Shown here piece after piece: positions 9,057-17,751 of a stretch of DNA of 64,000 nt. The notes below the pieces were generated by a model that had not been told where the DNA came from, searched no databases, and saw nothing but the letters and a program-made list of their open reading frames with translations. Each line of letters starts with the position of its first letter. Position 1 is the stretch's first letter. The position numbers were made by a program, and so were the translations under genes. The DNA lies in contig JAJXYF010000019.1 of assembly GCA_021780755.1 (NCBI GenBank), positions 93,600 through 157,599 on the forward strand, read 5' to 3'. The DNA comes from Deltaproteobacteria bacterium. Lineage in GTDB: Bacteria; Desulfobacterota; Binatia; Binatales; Binataceae.

Positions 9057-10076
9057 TCAGCGCGTCAGCGGATCAAGGCGATTCGCGATCACGGCGCGGG
9101 CTTCCTCGGCGATTTGCCGCACGATTTCCGCCGCCGGCCGCGCCTCCGTCACGAGGCTGCATGACTGGCCCGCGTAGAACGCGAGGCCGCTGATATCGCC
9201 CTCGATATATTCGGTCGGGGGAAATACCGAGTAGCGGACCAGCGGGACCTCGATTCCCGAGCGGCGCATCGCACCGGCCGGCTCGCCCTCGCCGGGCCGC
9301 TTCCCAGACGGCGGACGTCCGGCGCATTCCCACGCTTCAACGGTGGCGTTGCGAATCACGCGATGGGCCGCGTCGGGCCATCCGATGTCGTAGAGCGTGG
9401 TGTGCAGCGTGTCGCCGGCCTGCGCGCCGATCACCGCGCGCTTGTACTCGCGATGGGCCGCGGACTCGTTCGCGACCAAAAACCGTGTACCGAAAACCCC
9501 CGCATCCGCGCCGAGCGCAAGCACCGCCGCCAGGCCCCGGCCGTCGGCGAGACCACCCGCCGCCAGCAGCGGCAGGTCGCCAATCGCGTCGCGCACCGCA
9601 GGCACTAGCGCGACCGTCGTTGTGGTGCCGCGGACGTGGCCGCCGGCCTCCAGTCCCTGCGCCATGATCGCATCGACACCCGCATCGGCAGCCGCGCGCG
9701 CCTCGATGGCCGAACCGCATTGCCAAATCACCTTGATGCGGGCGTCCCGCAAGCGGCGAATCGAAGCAATGTAATCCGATGGCGCGCCCCAGAAAAATGT
9801 CACCGCCGCGATCGGCTCTTCGGCGACGGTCTCGATGACGCCCGGCCGCAGAAACGGAATGAGCAGATTCACGCCGATCGGCTTCCCGGTGATTTTCCGG
9901 GCCGCCGCGATCTCGTTATGAATCGCGGCGGGACTGAATCCGGCGGTCCCCATAAACCCAAAGCCGCCCGCCTCAGACACCGCGCCGGCGAGGTTCGAGA
10001 GCGCGACGCCGCCCATGCCCGCCGAGACGATCGGGAGTTCGATTCCGAGCAGTTCGCAGATTGCGGTGTGCAGCAT
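9057..10076 (-). CDS. NAD(P)H-dependent flavin oxidoreductase / nitronate monooxygenase family (339 aa)
   Basis: TIM-barrel FMN protein. Visible family features are the N-terminal IVSAGMGGVALSNLAGAVSEAGG, the GVDAIMAQGLEAGGHVRG segment (FMN phosphate region with the His of the active site) and LLAAGGLADGRGLAAVLALGADA. The family contains nitronate monooxygenases and enoyl-ACP reductase FabK-like enzymes; the lack of the rest of a fatty-acid operon favours the former. Start at ATG 10076 has GGGAG about 10 nt upstream. Its neighbour on the same strand is a crotonase, so it may take part in acyl or nitro-compound catabolism. Confidence 0.82.
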   Translation of the reverse strand: MLHTAICELLGIELPIVSAGMGGVALSNLAGAVSEAGGFGFMGTAGFSPAAIHNEIAAARKITGKPIGVNLLIPFLRPGVIETVAEEPIAAVTFFWGAPSDYIASIRRLRDARIKVIWQCGSAIEARAAADAGVDAIMAQGLEAGGHVRGTTTTVALVPAVRDAIGDLPLLAAGGLADGRGLAAVLALGADAGVFGTRFLVANESAAHREYKRAVIGAQAGDTLHTTLYDIGWPDAAHRVIRNATVEAWECAGRPPSGKRPGEGEPAGAMRRSGIEVPLVRYSVFPPTEYIEGDISGLAFYAGQSCSLVTEARPAAEIVRQIAEEARAVIANRLDPLTR

Positions 10077-10107
10077 CGCGGTGTCTCTCCCAGGCTTTCA
10101 GCTTGAC

Positions 10108-10953
10108 CTAGCGGCCCTTGAACTTCGCCTCGCGCTTTTCGAGGAACGCCTTGACGGCTTCCTTGTGGTCCTCGGTCAAGCCGGTGAGGGTCTGCCCGTA
10201 GGACTCGCGGTCGAGGATGGTGCGCAAGTCGGACTTGAGCGCGAGGTTCAAATGCGCCTTCATGTAGGAATATGCGACAACGGGGCCGGCGGCGATGCGC
10301 TTGGCGAAGGCGCGCACCTCTTCGGTCAGCGCGGCGGCTGGCACGACACGGTTGACCATCCCGAGCTTGAGCGCCTCTTCGGCGCCGATTACTTCGGCGG
10401 TGAAATAGAGCTCGCGCGCCTTGGCCGGCCCAACCAGTTGGGTCAGCAGGTAGGTGCCGCCGAAGTCGCCCGAAAAGCCGACGCGGGCGAACGCGGTGCC
10501 GAAGCGCGCGGTGTCGGCGGCAATCCGCAGGTCGCAGGCGAGCGCGATGCTCAGGCCGGCCCCGGCGGCGGGTCCGTTGATCGCGCCGATGGTAACCTTG
10601 GGCATCTCGTGGAGAAGCAGGCTCACTTCTTCGGAGCGGCGCAACTGGCTGATGCGGGTCTGGATGCCCTGTTCGCCCGCACCCGCGCTGGCGCCGTGTC
10701 CCGCGCCCTCCGCGCCGCCGCCCTCGTTGCGCTCGCGCATTCGGCCGATATCGCCGCCCGCGCAAAAGCCTCGGCCCGCGCCGGTTAGAACGACGGCGCC
10801 GACTTCGCGGTCGTGAGCGGCGCGATTAAGCTCCTCGAGCAGGCCCCCGATCATGTGATCGCTCAGCGCGTTGAGCTTGTCGGGCCGATTCATGGTGAGG
10901 TAGAGCACGCCGTCGTGACGCTCGGCGATCAGGTCGCGATGTTCGGTGGACAT
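10108..10953 (-). CDS. Enoyl-CoA hydratase/isomerase (crotonase) family protein (281 aa)
   Basis: The two oxyanion-hole motifs are present: GRGFCAGGDIG near residue 65 and INGPAAGAGLSIALACDLRIA near residue 125. A Gly/Ala-rich, charged insertion of about 20 residues lies between them (after RMRERN). The second acid residue falls in a GFSGDFGGT segment. Start at ATG 10953 has GGAGG 8 nt upstream; an upstream in-frame ATG gives five extra residues and lacks a site. Expected activity is hydration or isomerisation of an enoyl-CoA in beta-oxidation or related degradation. It lies between the flavin oxidoreductase and a hydroxyacid dehydrogenase on the same strand. Confidence 0.85.
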   Translation of the reverse strand: MSTEHRDLIAERHDGVLYLTMNRPDKLNALSDHMIGGLLEELNRAAHDREVGAVVLTGAGRGFCAGGDIGRMRERNEGGGAEGAGHGASAGAGEQGIQTRISQLRRSEEVSLLLHEMPKVTIGAINGPAAGAGLSIALACDLRIAADTARFGTAFARVGFSGDFGGTYLLTQLVGPAKARELYFTAEVIGAEEALKLGMVNRVVPAAALTEEVRAFAKRIAAGPVVAYSYMKAHLNLALKSDLRTILDRESYGQTLTGLTEDHKEAVKAFLEKREAKFKGR

Positions 10954-11002
10954 GGCACAAGCCTCCAATGCCTGAAGATTTGAATGACGATTGAACTTGG
11001 TA

Positions 11003-11869
11003 CTACTTGAGCACGGCCACGCTGTCGAGGGCGTCTGCTACCGCCTGGGTGCCGTCGCGGTCGTGGCCGAGTGCGCTCGCCGCGTTGAACATCGAGGTCA
11101 TCAGGGCAAGCCCCGGTAAGGCAAGGCGCTGCGTCTGCGCGGCCTCGGCGACCAGGCGAAGGTCCTTGCGCATCAGTTGGACGAAGAAGCCGGGACGGAA
11201 ATCGCCGGCGACGATCTTGGGGCCGAGGTTGTTCAACTGCCAGGAGCCGGCGGCGCCCGCGCCGATCGCTTCGATGACCTTGGCCGGATCGAGCCCGCCC
11301 TCGCGTGCGAAGAGCAGCGCTTCGGCGGCCGCCTCGAGCGTAACCGCGACCGCAATCTGATTGGCGAGCTTGGTGGTCTGGCCGGCGCCGACGGGGCCCA
11401 TGTGCGTGACGCGCTTGCCCAGCAGGTCGAACAACGGGCGCGCGCGTGCAAAGGCCGCTTCGCTGCCGCCGGCCATGATCGCGAGGGTGCCCTCGATGGC
11501 GCCGGTCTCGCCGCCGGAAACCGGCGCGTCGAGATAGTCGGTGCCGAGCTTCGCCAGACGCGCGGCGATGGCACGCTCGGCCGCGGGCGCGATGGTGCTC
11601 ATATCGATCACGAGTTGGCCGCGCGCCAGTACCGGCTCGATTCTGGCGGCGACGCCTTCTACGTCAGGCGTGTCGGAGACCATGATGAAGACCACGTCGG
11701 CGCCGCGCGCGGCCTCGGCCGCATCGGCGGCAACGACCGCGCCGTCATCGGCGAGCGCGCGCGCTTTTTCGGCGGAGCGGTTGTACACGCGCACGCCATG
11801 GCCCGCGCGTAGCAGCCGGCGCGCCATCGGCGCGCCCATGATTCCGGTTCCAATCCATGCGATTTCCAT
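11003..11869 (-). CDS. NAD(P)-dependent beta-hydroxyacid dehydrogenase (3-hydroxyisobutyrate dehydrogenase family, 288 aa)
   Basis: Rossmann motif GTGIMGAPMARRLLRAG at the N-terminus, the substrate-binding signature DAPVSGGETGAIEGTLA near residue 120, and the catalytic lysine in GAGQTTKLANQ near residue 168. These define the 3-hydroxyisobutyrate / tartronate semialdehyde / glyoxylate-succinic semialdehyde reductase family. The ATG at 11869 has GAGGG 7 nt upstream. It reads in the same direction as the crotonase and may act in the same valine- or acyl-type degradation route; this is inference from proximity. Confidence 0.88.
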   Translation of the reverse strand: MEIAWIGTGIMGAPMARRLLRAGHGVRVYNRSAEKARALADDGAVVAADAAEAARGADVVFIMVSDTPDVEGVAARIEPVLARGQLVIDMSTIAPAAERAIAARLAKLGTDYLDAPVSGGETGAIEGTLAIMAGGSEAAFARARPLFDLLGKRVTHMGPVGAGQTTKLANQIAVAVTLEAAAEALLFAREGGLDPAKVIEAIGAGAAGSWQLNNLGPKIVAGDFRPGFFVQLMRKDLRLVAEAAQTQRLALPGLALMTSMFNAASALGHDRDGTQAVADALDSVAVLK

Positions 11870-11918
11870 GGTCGATTCCCTCTGCAAAGCAACTCAAGAA
11901 AACGGGCGAAGTGGCGGG

Positions 11919-12398
11919 TCAGGCGGCTTGCGAGGAGCGTGGTGCGGACTTCCATGAGAAGCCGTCGGCGGGAATCGCGCTCATCACGAAGAGTGCCGCC
12001 CAGATCGTGAAGAGGATTCCGGTCGCGACTCCGTGCCACATCCAGAACAGGCCGTAGATCAGGTAGAGCGCCACCAGGGCGAAATGCAGTATCACGCGCG
12101 GCTGAGCGAGCCCCGACGGCAGCGGCGTGAAGAGGCGCGCGGCGATCATTGCCTGCCCGGCGCAATGCCAAGTGCCGAAATGGCGGCATCGGCGGCATAC
12201 CGTCACGGTGGATTCGAGCCATAATGCGGCGAGGATCGCGAGACCGAAGATGAACGCTTCCGCACTATGCCCCGCCGCTTTGCCGAGAAAGATGATCGTG
12301 AACAGGACCAGTCCGCCGATTCCGACGACGCGAAAAAAGGCCGGCGTCTGGATGACGTAGAGGATGGGCTCGAAGGGGCCGGGATTTCGTCTAGGCAT
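11919..12398 (-). CDS. Hypothetical membrane protein with internal Cys cluster (159 aa)
   Basis: Four hydrophobic segments are visible, at about residues 22-40, 45-62, 100-118 and 120-140. Between the second and third is a short polar loop with CRRCRHFGTWHCAG, three Cys and two His close together, which could bind a metal or form disulphides. The family is not one I recognise. It lies 49 bp from the dehydrogenase gene on the same strand, but its composition suggests an independent membrane function. Confidence 0.6.
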   Translation of the reverse strand: MPRRNPGPFEPILYVIQTPAFFRVVGIGGLVLFTIIFLGKAAGHSAEAFIFGLAILAALWLESTVTVCRRCRHFGTWHCAGQAMIAARLFTPLPSGLAQPRVILHFALVALYLIYGLFWMWHGVATGILFTIWAALFVMSAIPADGFSWKSAPRSSQAA

Positions 12399-12452
12399 CG
12401 GCGATTGAATCCGTCCGCTTAATCTACTCGCGATTCGCCGCGGAGCAAGCCG

Positions 12453-13340
12453 TCATGCGCTCTCCTGGGTCCATCCGGGCAACTCCGCGGGCTCGTACTC
12501 ATCGAACTTGGCATAGTTGAACCGGGAGCCGATCTCGGAGGTTTCGTCGATGATGTCGGCGAGGCGCGCCCCCCAGATGATATCGGCCGCCTTGTACGAA
12601 TAGCGGGCATAGACGGTCTGCGAAAAGACCTCGTCGATACCGGTGAGCGACACGATGAGGCTGGCGTCGGCTTCGAGCAGGTCCTTGTTGGTAACGCCAT
12701 AGAACGGGCTGCCGGGTTGAATCGGGTGAATGGCGGTCCACGAATACGCGAAGATCGCGTTACGGTAGCGGGAGAGTTCGAGGTCGTAAAAGCGGCGCAC
12801 GTATTCGCCCTCGCGGGTGCGCTCGTCCTGCGAGAAGGCAACGTGAACCTGGGCCTCGACGATTTGGCTGGAGCGCACGTTGGCCATCCGGAACATCAGG
12901 CTGGGCACGCCGTCGCGCTTGGAGATAACCGCGATCCGGCTGAAGCGGACGCGCGCGGTCGGGCGCGAGAACTTCGCGAAGATGAGACCGGTGATAAGGG
13001 CGAAGTTAATTACGCCGCAGAGCGCCTCGACGCTCATCAGGATCTGGGACACCAGGGTGACCGGTGACATCTTGCCATAGCCGATGGTCGCGATGGTCTG
13101 GACGCTGAAAAAGAACACATCGGAAAAGCCGCGCGCGTTTTCGATACCACCGTCTAGATAGTAACCGACCGCGAAAAGTAGGTTGACGACGATGAAGGCA
13201 ACGGCGATTTGCAGGAGCAGCGCGGGCCACGACGAGGTCAGCAGGTGATGGTAGAAATCGGTGAAGAAGCGAGCGTCCTCGTCGAGCACGAGAGTCGGAC
13301 CGGTCTTGCGCGCACTGCGCCTGAATGGAAGTAGTGCCAT
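12453..13340 (-). CDS. KirBac-type inward-rectifier K+ channel (295 aa)
   Basis: Two transmembrane helices (about 40-60 and 95-122) flank a pore helix and the K+ selectivity filter TIGYG (residues 85-89). The C-terminal half (about 130-285) is a beta-rich cytoplasmic domain with IRK-like segments such as SLMFRMANVRSSQIVEAQV and SPFYGVTNKDLL. This is the architecture of bacterial Kir channels, which conduct K+ across the inner membrane as tetramers and are gated by ligands on the cytoplasmic domain. Length matches KirBac1.1/3.1 (about 300 aa). No K+-regulatory neighbour is present. Confidence 0.9.
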   Translation of the reverse strand: MALLPFRRSARKTGPTLVLDEDARFFTDFYHHLLTSSWPALLLQIAVAFIVVNLLFAVGYYLDGGIENARGFSDVFFFSVQTIATIGYGKMSPVTLVSQILMSVEALCGVINFALITGLIFAKFSRPTARVRFSRIAVISKRDGVPSLMFRMANVRSSQIVEAQVHVAFSQDERTREGEYVRRFYDLELSRYRNAIFAYSWTAIHPIQPGSPFYGVTNKDLLEADASLIVSLTGIDEVFSQTVYARYSYKAADIIWGARLADIIDETSEIGSRFNYAKFDEYEPAELPGWTQESA

Positions 13341-13458
13341 GGGCTAGAGGATAACCGTCGGGGCCCGGCTGCGCAGCAATTCGCACGCGGCGGCTGCATC
13401 CGCAATCGGATATCGCGGCGCCGGGCCTCGCGCGGAGCGACGACGCGGCGCGGGACGT

Positions 13459-14481
13459 TCAGCGAAACGCCGGAATGACCTTCGAGGCGAACAGTTCCAG
13501 GTGCTCCTGCGCCCATTTGGGCGGGCGTCCGGGCGGCAGCGTCCATGAGTAGAAGTGCGTCACCGGCACCTGCTCGACGTAGTCGCGAATCATCTTGATG
13601 CAGGTGGCGGGGTCAACGACCTTGAGCGCGCCGGCCTCGCGCAGATGAGCACGGTCCTTGAAGTAAACCGGCTTGGTGTTCTGCCCGGCCTTCGCGGCCC
13701 ATTCGGTGTAGAGGTTGCTTTGATAGATGATGTGGTCGGCGGCCTCGTTGAAGGTCTGGTCGGGATCGTTGGAGCAGATGAGCCAGTTGTAGCCGCCGCC
13801 GAAGCGGATGGAGTCAACCGGCTTGCCGGCCTTGCGAACCTCTTCGACGTAAGCGTCATAGACCTTGCGCGAAGCGTTGGGAGCGGTGAAGCCATCGGCG
13901 TATTTGGCGGCGCGGCGCAGCGCGGGCGGGGTGAAGCCGCCGACCCAGATCGGCGGGCGCGGCTTCTGCACCGGCTCGGGCGTGAGCTTGACCTGGTTGA
14001 CCTCGAAAAATTTCCCCTTGTAGGTGAGCCTCTCACCCGCGAGCAGGCGCCCGATGATTTCGAGCGACTCGTTGGTGCGTCCGCCGCGCTCCTTGAAAGG
14101 GACGTTGAAGCCCGCGAACTCCTCGAGCTTGTAGCCGACGCCGACGCCCAACTCGAAACGGCCGCCCGAAATCACATCGACCACCGCGATGTCCTCGGCC
14201 AGGCGCACCGGGTTGTGAAACGGCATCAGGAGCACGCCGAGCGGGATGCGGATGCGCTTGGTGCGGGCGGCGATGGCGGCAGCCACCGGCAACATCGAGG
14301 GCAGGTAGCCGTCGTCGATAAAGTGATGTTCGGAGAGCCAGACGTCGTCGAAGCCGTTATTTTCGGCCCATGCGATCTGGTCGAGAATTTCGCCGTAAAG
14401 CTGAGTGTATGGCTGACGCCACTGGGCCGGGTTGCGGAAGTCGTACCACAAGCCGAAACGGACTTTGCTGTTGGTGCTCAT
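13459..14481 (-). CDS. LLM-class flavin-dependent oxidoreductase (340 aa)
   Basis: Luciferase-like monooxygenase fold: DDVWLSEHHFIDDGYLPS near the N-terminus, LAEDIAVVDVISGGRFELGVGVGY in the middle and PIWVGGFTPPALRRAAKYADGF further on are typical of bacterial luciferase-like flavin enzymes using FMNH2 or F420. The ATG at 14481 has GGGAGG 5 nt upstream. A second, divergent LLM enzyme is next to it on the same strand. Such pairs are common in alkane, sulphonate or aromatic degraders, but the substrate cannot be read from the sequence. Confidence 0.87.
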   Translation of the reverse strand: MSTNSKVRFGLWYDFRNPAQWRQPYTQLYGEILDQIAWAENNGFDDVWLSEHHFIDDGYLPSMLPVAAAIAARTKRIRIPLGVLLMPFHNPVRLAEDIAVVDVISGGRFELGVGVGYKLEEFAGFNVPFKERGGRTNESLEIIGRLLAGERLTYKGKFFEVNQVKLTPEPVQKPRPPIWVGGFTPPALRRAAKYADGFTAPNASRKVYDAYVEEVRKAGKPVDSIRFGGGYNWLICSNDPDQTFNEAADHIIYQSNLYTEWAAKAGQNTKPVYFKDRAHLREAGALKVVDPATCIKMIRDYVEQVPVTHFYSWTLPPGRPPKWAQEHLELFASKVIPAFR

Positions 14482-14558
14482 TATCGCCTCCCCCGGTCAT
14501 CCTCTCGCGTGATCGTCGCCCCTCGGTGTTCCACAATCCGATGGGCGAACGCAAGTTT

Positions 14559-15428
14559 TCAGCGCGGAGCGAGTGCCTCGAGCGCGCGCAGGTCGGGAGT
14601 CAGGCCACCGTCAGGACTGAGCGGCAGAATGCATACGTGGGTCGCGCCGGCCTCGTAATGGGCCTCGATACGATCGCGCACGGCAGCTTCGTCGCCCCAG
14701 GCGACGATCGCGTCAACCAGCCGATTACTGCCACCGCCGCCGAAATCGGTATCGTCGAAGCCGAGCGTGCGCAGGTTTTTCAGGTAGGCGGGAATCTTCA
14801 AGTAAAGCTTCATGTATGCGCGGGCCGCGTCGCGGGCTTTAGATGGATTACGCTCGAGCATCACGGCCTGCTCGGCGCATACCCAGCGTCTGGAGCCGAC
14901 GATTTCGCGCGCGCGGGCGGTATGCTCGGGGGTGATGAAATAGGTCAAGGTGCCGTGGGAATCGGAGCCCGCCAGCGTGAGCATGCGCGGGTTATTGGCG
15001 GCCAGCAGGACGGGTACTTCGGCCGGCGGCGCGGGTGCGTTATACGCGGCCGATTTCATACCGCGCAGATATTCGCGCATGGCGGTAACGGGACGTTCGT
15101 AGCTCAGCCCGCGCATCGCGGCTGAGACATGATTGTTGGTGCCGATGCCGAGGATGAAGCGGTCGCCTGAAAGTTCCGCGGCGGTGCGCGCGCCTGCCGC
15201 CATCGTGCTCGCGGCCCGGGCCCAGATGCTCGCCACGCCGGTGCCGACAATGAGCGTCTCCGTCCTGGCGAGGAGCCAGGCAGCGTAGGATAGCGAGTTA
15301 CGCCCGGAGCCCTCGACAATCCAGAGCACGCTGTAGCCGAGGCGCTCGATGGTACGGGCGAGTTGCGCACTCTCGCCCCCTTCCATCGAATCGAGAAAGG
15401 CGAAAACGCCAAGGCCGCTGATGTTCAT
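14559..15428 (-). CDS. LLM-class F420-dependent-type oxidoreductase (289 aa)
   Basis: Shorter member of the luciferase-like family: LARTIERLGYSVLWIVEGSGR at the N-terminus, SGDRFILGIGTNN near residue 95 and PVLLAANNPRML near residue 140. The C-terminal part ends with ATHVCILPLSPDGG, a pattern frequent in the MSMEG_4141-like F420-dependent group. The ATG at 15428 is preceded by AAGGGG at 7 nt. Whether F420 or FMN is used is not visible. Probably co-transcribed with the LLM gene downstream (78-bp gap). Confidence 0.82.
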   Translation of the reverse strand: MNISGLGVFAFLDSMEGGESAQLARTIERLGYSVLWIVEGSGRNSLSYAAWLLARTETLIVGTGVASIWARAASTMAAGARTAAELSGDRFILGIGTNNHVSAAMRGLSYERPVTAMREYLRGMKSAAYNAPAPPAEVPVLLAANNPRMLTLAGSDSHGTLTYFITPEHTARAREIVGSRRWVCAEQAVMLERNPSKARDAARAYMKLYLKIPAYLKNLRTLGFDDTDFGGGGSNRLVDAIVAWGDEAAVRDRIEAHYEAGATHVCILPLSPDGGLTPDLRALEALAPR

Positions 15429-15803
15429 CGTGATACCCCTTGGAACCGCCGAGGTGGAGCCTCAATTTTCAGGGGCCGCGCACCCGCGGTGCGCGCTCGC
15501 GATGCGTGCCTCCGGATCGTATTGAAGCCCGTCTCGAACATTCGACTCTCCGGATTGAATGTCAACGGAAGCATTAGCCCTCGTCCCTCGCCGATGCAGT
15601 AATTTTGGCGCAGCGAATCGCGCGAGGCTACGGTCGCTTAAAATTAAGTTGAAGAAAACGAACGCGGGTAATCCCAGTTGTTGAGGAACGCGGATCGGGC
15701 GCGTAAGCAGCGTTTCCGGCGGCATGACCGTGCGGATTTGCAATCGTGCTATGGTCGCTTGCGGTGAATCGAATCCCGTGGAGAAAACCGGAGGTCGTTG
15801 AAG
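15429..15803. other. Divergent intergenic region
   Basis: This gap of 375 bp separates the minus-strand LLM gene from the plus-strand SnoaL-like gene and should hold two promoters. The sequence around 15735-15760 is AT-richer than its surroundings. I recognise no operator repeat, RNA gene or coding sequence with plausible codon use. Confidence 0.45.
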
Positions 15804-16229
15804 ATGGCATCGATACTCGAAGAGAAAGACGCGATTCGCGATTTGATGTCGGCCTACTGCTTTCATGTCGATGAAGGCGAGTTCGACAAGTTCGCGGCGC
15901 TCTTTACCACCGACGGCACCTTCGAGCCGGGGCCGCAGGGCAAATACCAGGGGCGTGAGGCGATTCGCAAGTTCATCGCGTCCGTAGTGCCGCTGCCCGG
16001 CGAGGGACCGGCACGCAAACATTGCACGATGAATCATCTGATCACCGTCAACGGATCCGAGGCGCGCGCCAACAGCTACATTATCGTGCTGCGCGAAGCC
16101 GATGGCGGAATCATTCCGTCGCTGGCGGGCCGCTACGAGGATTTGATCGTCAAGCAGGACGGCGAGTGGCGCTTCAAGGTGCGCAAGATACATTTCGATA
16201 TCGCGGGCGATCTGGGCCTGAAGAAATAG
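15804..16229 (+). CDS. SnoaL-like (NTF2-fold) protein (141 aa)
   Basis: A single compact alpha+beta barrel domain. The N-terminal helix contains EKDAIRDLMSAYCFHVDEGEFDKFAALFTTDGTFE-like features (shown in pieces: AIRDLMSAYCFHVDEG, then FAALFTTDGTF), the standard opening of SnoaL-like polyketide cyclase/dehydratase-related proteins. A repeat of beta strands follows (GRYEDLIVKQDGEWRFKVRKI). A TTG six bases upstream is also in frame, but the ATG at 15804 is 9 nt from GGAGG and is preferred. Members act as small ketosteroid-isomerase-like enzymes or hydroxylase small subunits; the substrate here is unknown. Confidence 0.78.
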   Translation: MASILEEKDAIRDLMSAYCFHVDEGEFDKFAALFTTDGTFEPGPQGKYQGREAIRKFIASVVPLPGEGPARKHCTMNHLITVNGSEARANSYIIVLREADGGIIPSLAGRYEDLIVKQDGEWRFKVRKIHFDIAGDLGLKK

Positions 16230-16289
16230 CGGCGCGCGATGCTCGCGCGGGGGGCCAAGTCCTGCGGTCATGCGCGCCCCTTATTCAAT

Positions 16290-17591
16290 TCACGAAGTCA
16301 TAAATTCGACCCATGCGATGCCCAGCGTGAGCGTCGCGATGGTCACCGGAATGCCGACCTTGCAGTATTCCGTAAAGGAGATCGCAACGCCTTCGCGGCG
16401 GGCGTTTTCGATCACGATCAGATTGGCGACCGAGCCCAGCACCGTTAGGTTGCCGGCAAACGTACTCGACATCGCCAACGCCAGCCACGCGTTTTGCCGC
16501 GCGGCATCCGGCACTGCCCGCATAATCGGCTCGAACAGCAGGACGGCCGGCACGTTGCTCACCAGGTTGGAGAGCACGGCGGCGGCGACGCTCAGTTCGC
16601 CCACCGGATGCGCGAGTAGCTGGCGCCATTGGCCGATGCCCCAGGTCGCGACCACGCGATCCCCGAAGGCATGGACGACAATGAACAGGCCGATGAACAT
16701 CAGGAGCAAGCTCCAATCGATCTGATCGTAGATGCGTTTGGATTTGATGGGATCGATCAGGAGGACGGCGGCCGCGGCAATCGCGACCAGCGCGATCTGA
16801 AAGCCCGCGAAGAACATCGCCACGCTGGCTAAGGTGACGACGACGCTTTTGCGCTGCAGCCAAACCACGCTTTTGCGTTGCCGCGAGAGGTTGGGGCGGC
16901 CGCTCGAAGAGGCGGCGTTCGGCGCACGATCGTTCGGCGACGCGTCGCCGTCGATCACGCGCGCGTCATCATTGGGGACGGCCGCCAGCGGGTCACGATA
17001 AACCCAGGCGACGATCAGAAAATCGACAACGAGCCCAATCGCGGCGAGCGGCAGCAGATGCGCGGCGAAGCGCAGGTACGGGATGCGCGACTGGATGCCG
17101 ATGATCATGTTCTGCGGATTGCCGGTGATAGTTCCGGCGGAGCCGATGTTGGCCGCGGTGGCCACGCCGATCAGATGCGGCAGCGGATCGAAGCGCAGCC
17201 GGCGCGCGAGATGGATCACGAGCGGAGTGATGGCGAGGCATACGATGTCGTTGACGAGAAAGGCAGAGAGGACGCCGGCCAGCAGAATCGTCATCGCGAG
17301 CATTGCGCGCGGCGTGCGAATCCGTCCGAGCGACCAGTTGGTGAGGCGCGCGAGTACGCCGGAAATCCGCAGGCAGCCAACGACAGCCATCATCCCAAAG
17401 AGTAGGAAGAGCGTTTCGTAGTCGATCGATTCGGGTGAGACTGCCTGTGGGATCGTAAGCACGCCCGCCACCAGCATCAGGGTGGCGCCGACGAAGGCGA
17501 TGGCGGCGCGGTCCATCCGGAGGCCCGGCACCCGGCCGATGGCGAGGCCGAGGTAGGTCAGGGTGAAGATGACGGAGGTGATCCAAATCAT
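16290..17591 (-). CDS. ArsB/NhaD-superfamily (SLC13-type) ion transporter (433 aa)
   Basis: About ten to twelve hydrophobic segments are visible. The signature region VNDIVCLAITPLVIHLARR and the repeated motif SAGTITGNPQNMIIG / ASNTTF-like stretch (here SNLVSNVPAVLLFEP in the second half) are typical of the IT superfamily of anion and Na+/H+ antiporters such as ArsB, NhaD and CitM. A charged cytoplasmic loop near residues 195-240 splits the two halves. The protein should move an anion or exchange Na+ for H+ across the inner membrane. The substrate is not clear: no ars genes are nearby. It lies downstream of the hppA terminator on the same strand. Confidence 0.8.
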   Translation of the reverse strand: MIWITSVIFTLTYLGLAIGRVPGLRMDRAAIAFVGATLMLVAGVLTIPQAVSPESIDYETLFLLFGMMAVVGCLRISGVLARLTNWSLGRIRTPRAMLAMTILLAGVLSAFLVNDIVCLAITPLVIHLARRLRFDPLPHLIGVATAANIGSAGTITGNPQNMIIGIQSRIPYLRFAAHLLPLAAIGLVVDFLIVAWVYRDPLAAVPNDDARVIDGDASPNDRAPNAASSSGRPNLSRQRKSVVWLQRKSVVVTLASVAMFFAGFQIALVAIAAAAVLLIDPIKSKRIYDQIDWSLLLMFIGLFIVVHAFGDRVVATWGIGQWRQLLAHPVGELSVAAAVLSNLVSNVPAVLLFEPIMRAVPDAARQNAWLALAMSSTFAGNLTVLGSVANLIVIENARREGVAISFTEYCKVGIPVTIATLTLGIAWVEFMTS

Positions 17592-17682
17592 CAGTGGAGG
17601 TCAGGACCTTTCTTGATCCGGTGGTGGCTGAACGCTGCCAGAGTCCCACTTGAATCTGTCGTAGAACATCGCGCGACGCTGG

Positions 17683-17725
17683 CGAAAAACAGAAAAGGCC
17701 GGGCGTCCTCGCGGACGCCCGGCCG
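17683..17725 (-). terminator. hppA: Strong rho-independent terminator of hppA
   Basis: A perfect 12-bp GC-rich stem (GGCCGGGCGTCC at 17698-17709 with GGACGCCCGGCC at 17714-17725) has a four-base loop, TCGC. On the minus strand it is followed by TTTTCTGTTTTTCG. It starts 27 bp beyond the hppA stop codon and should separate hppA from the transporter gene downstream. Confidence 0.92.
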
Positions 17726-17751
17726 GGTTAATCGAATCGCGCGCGAAGGCG

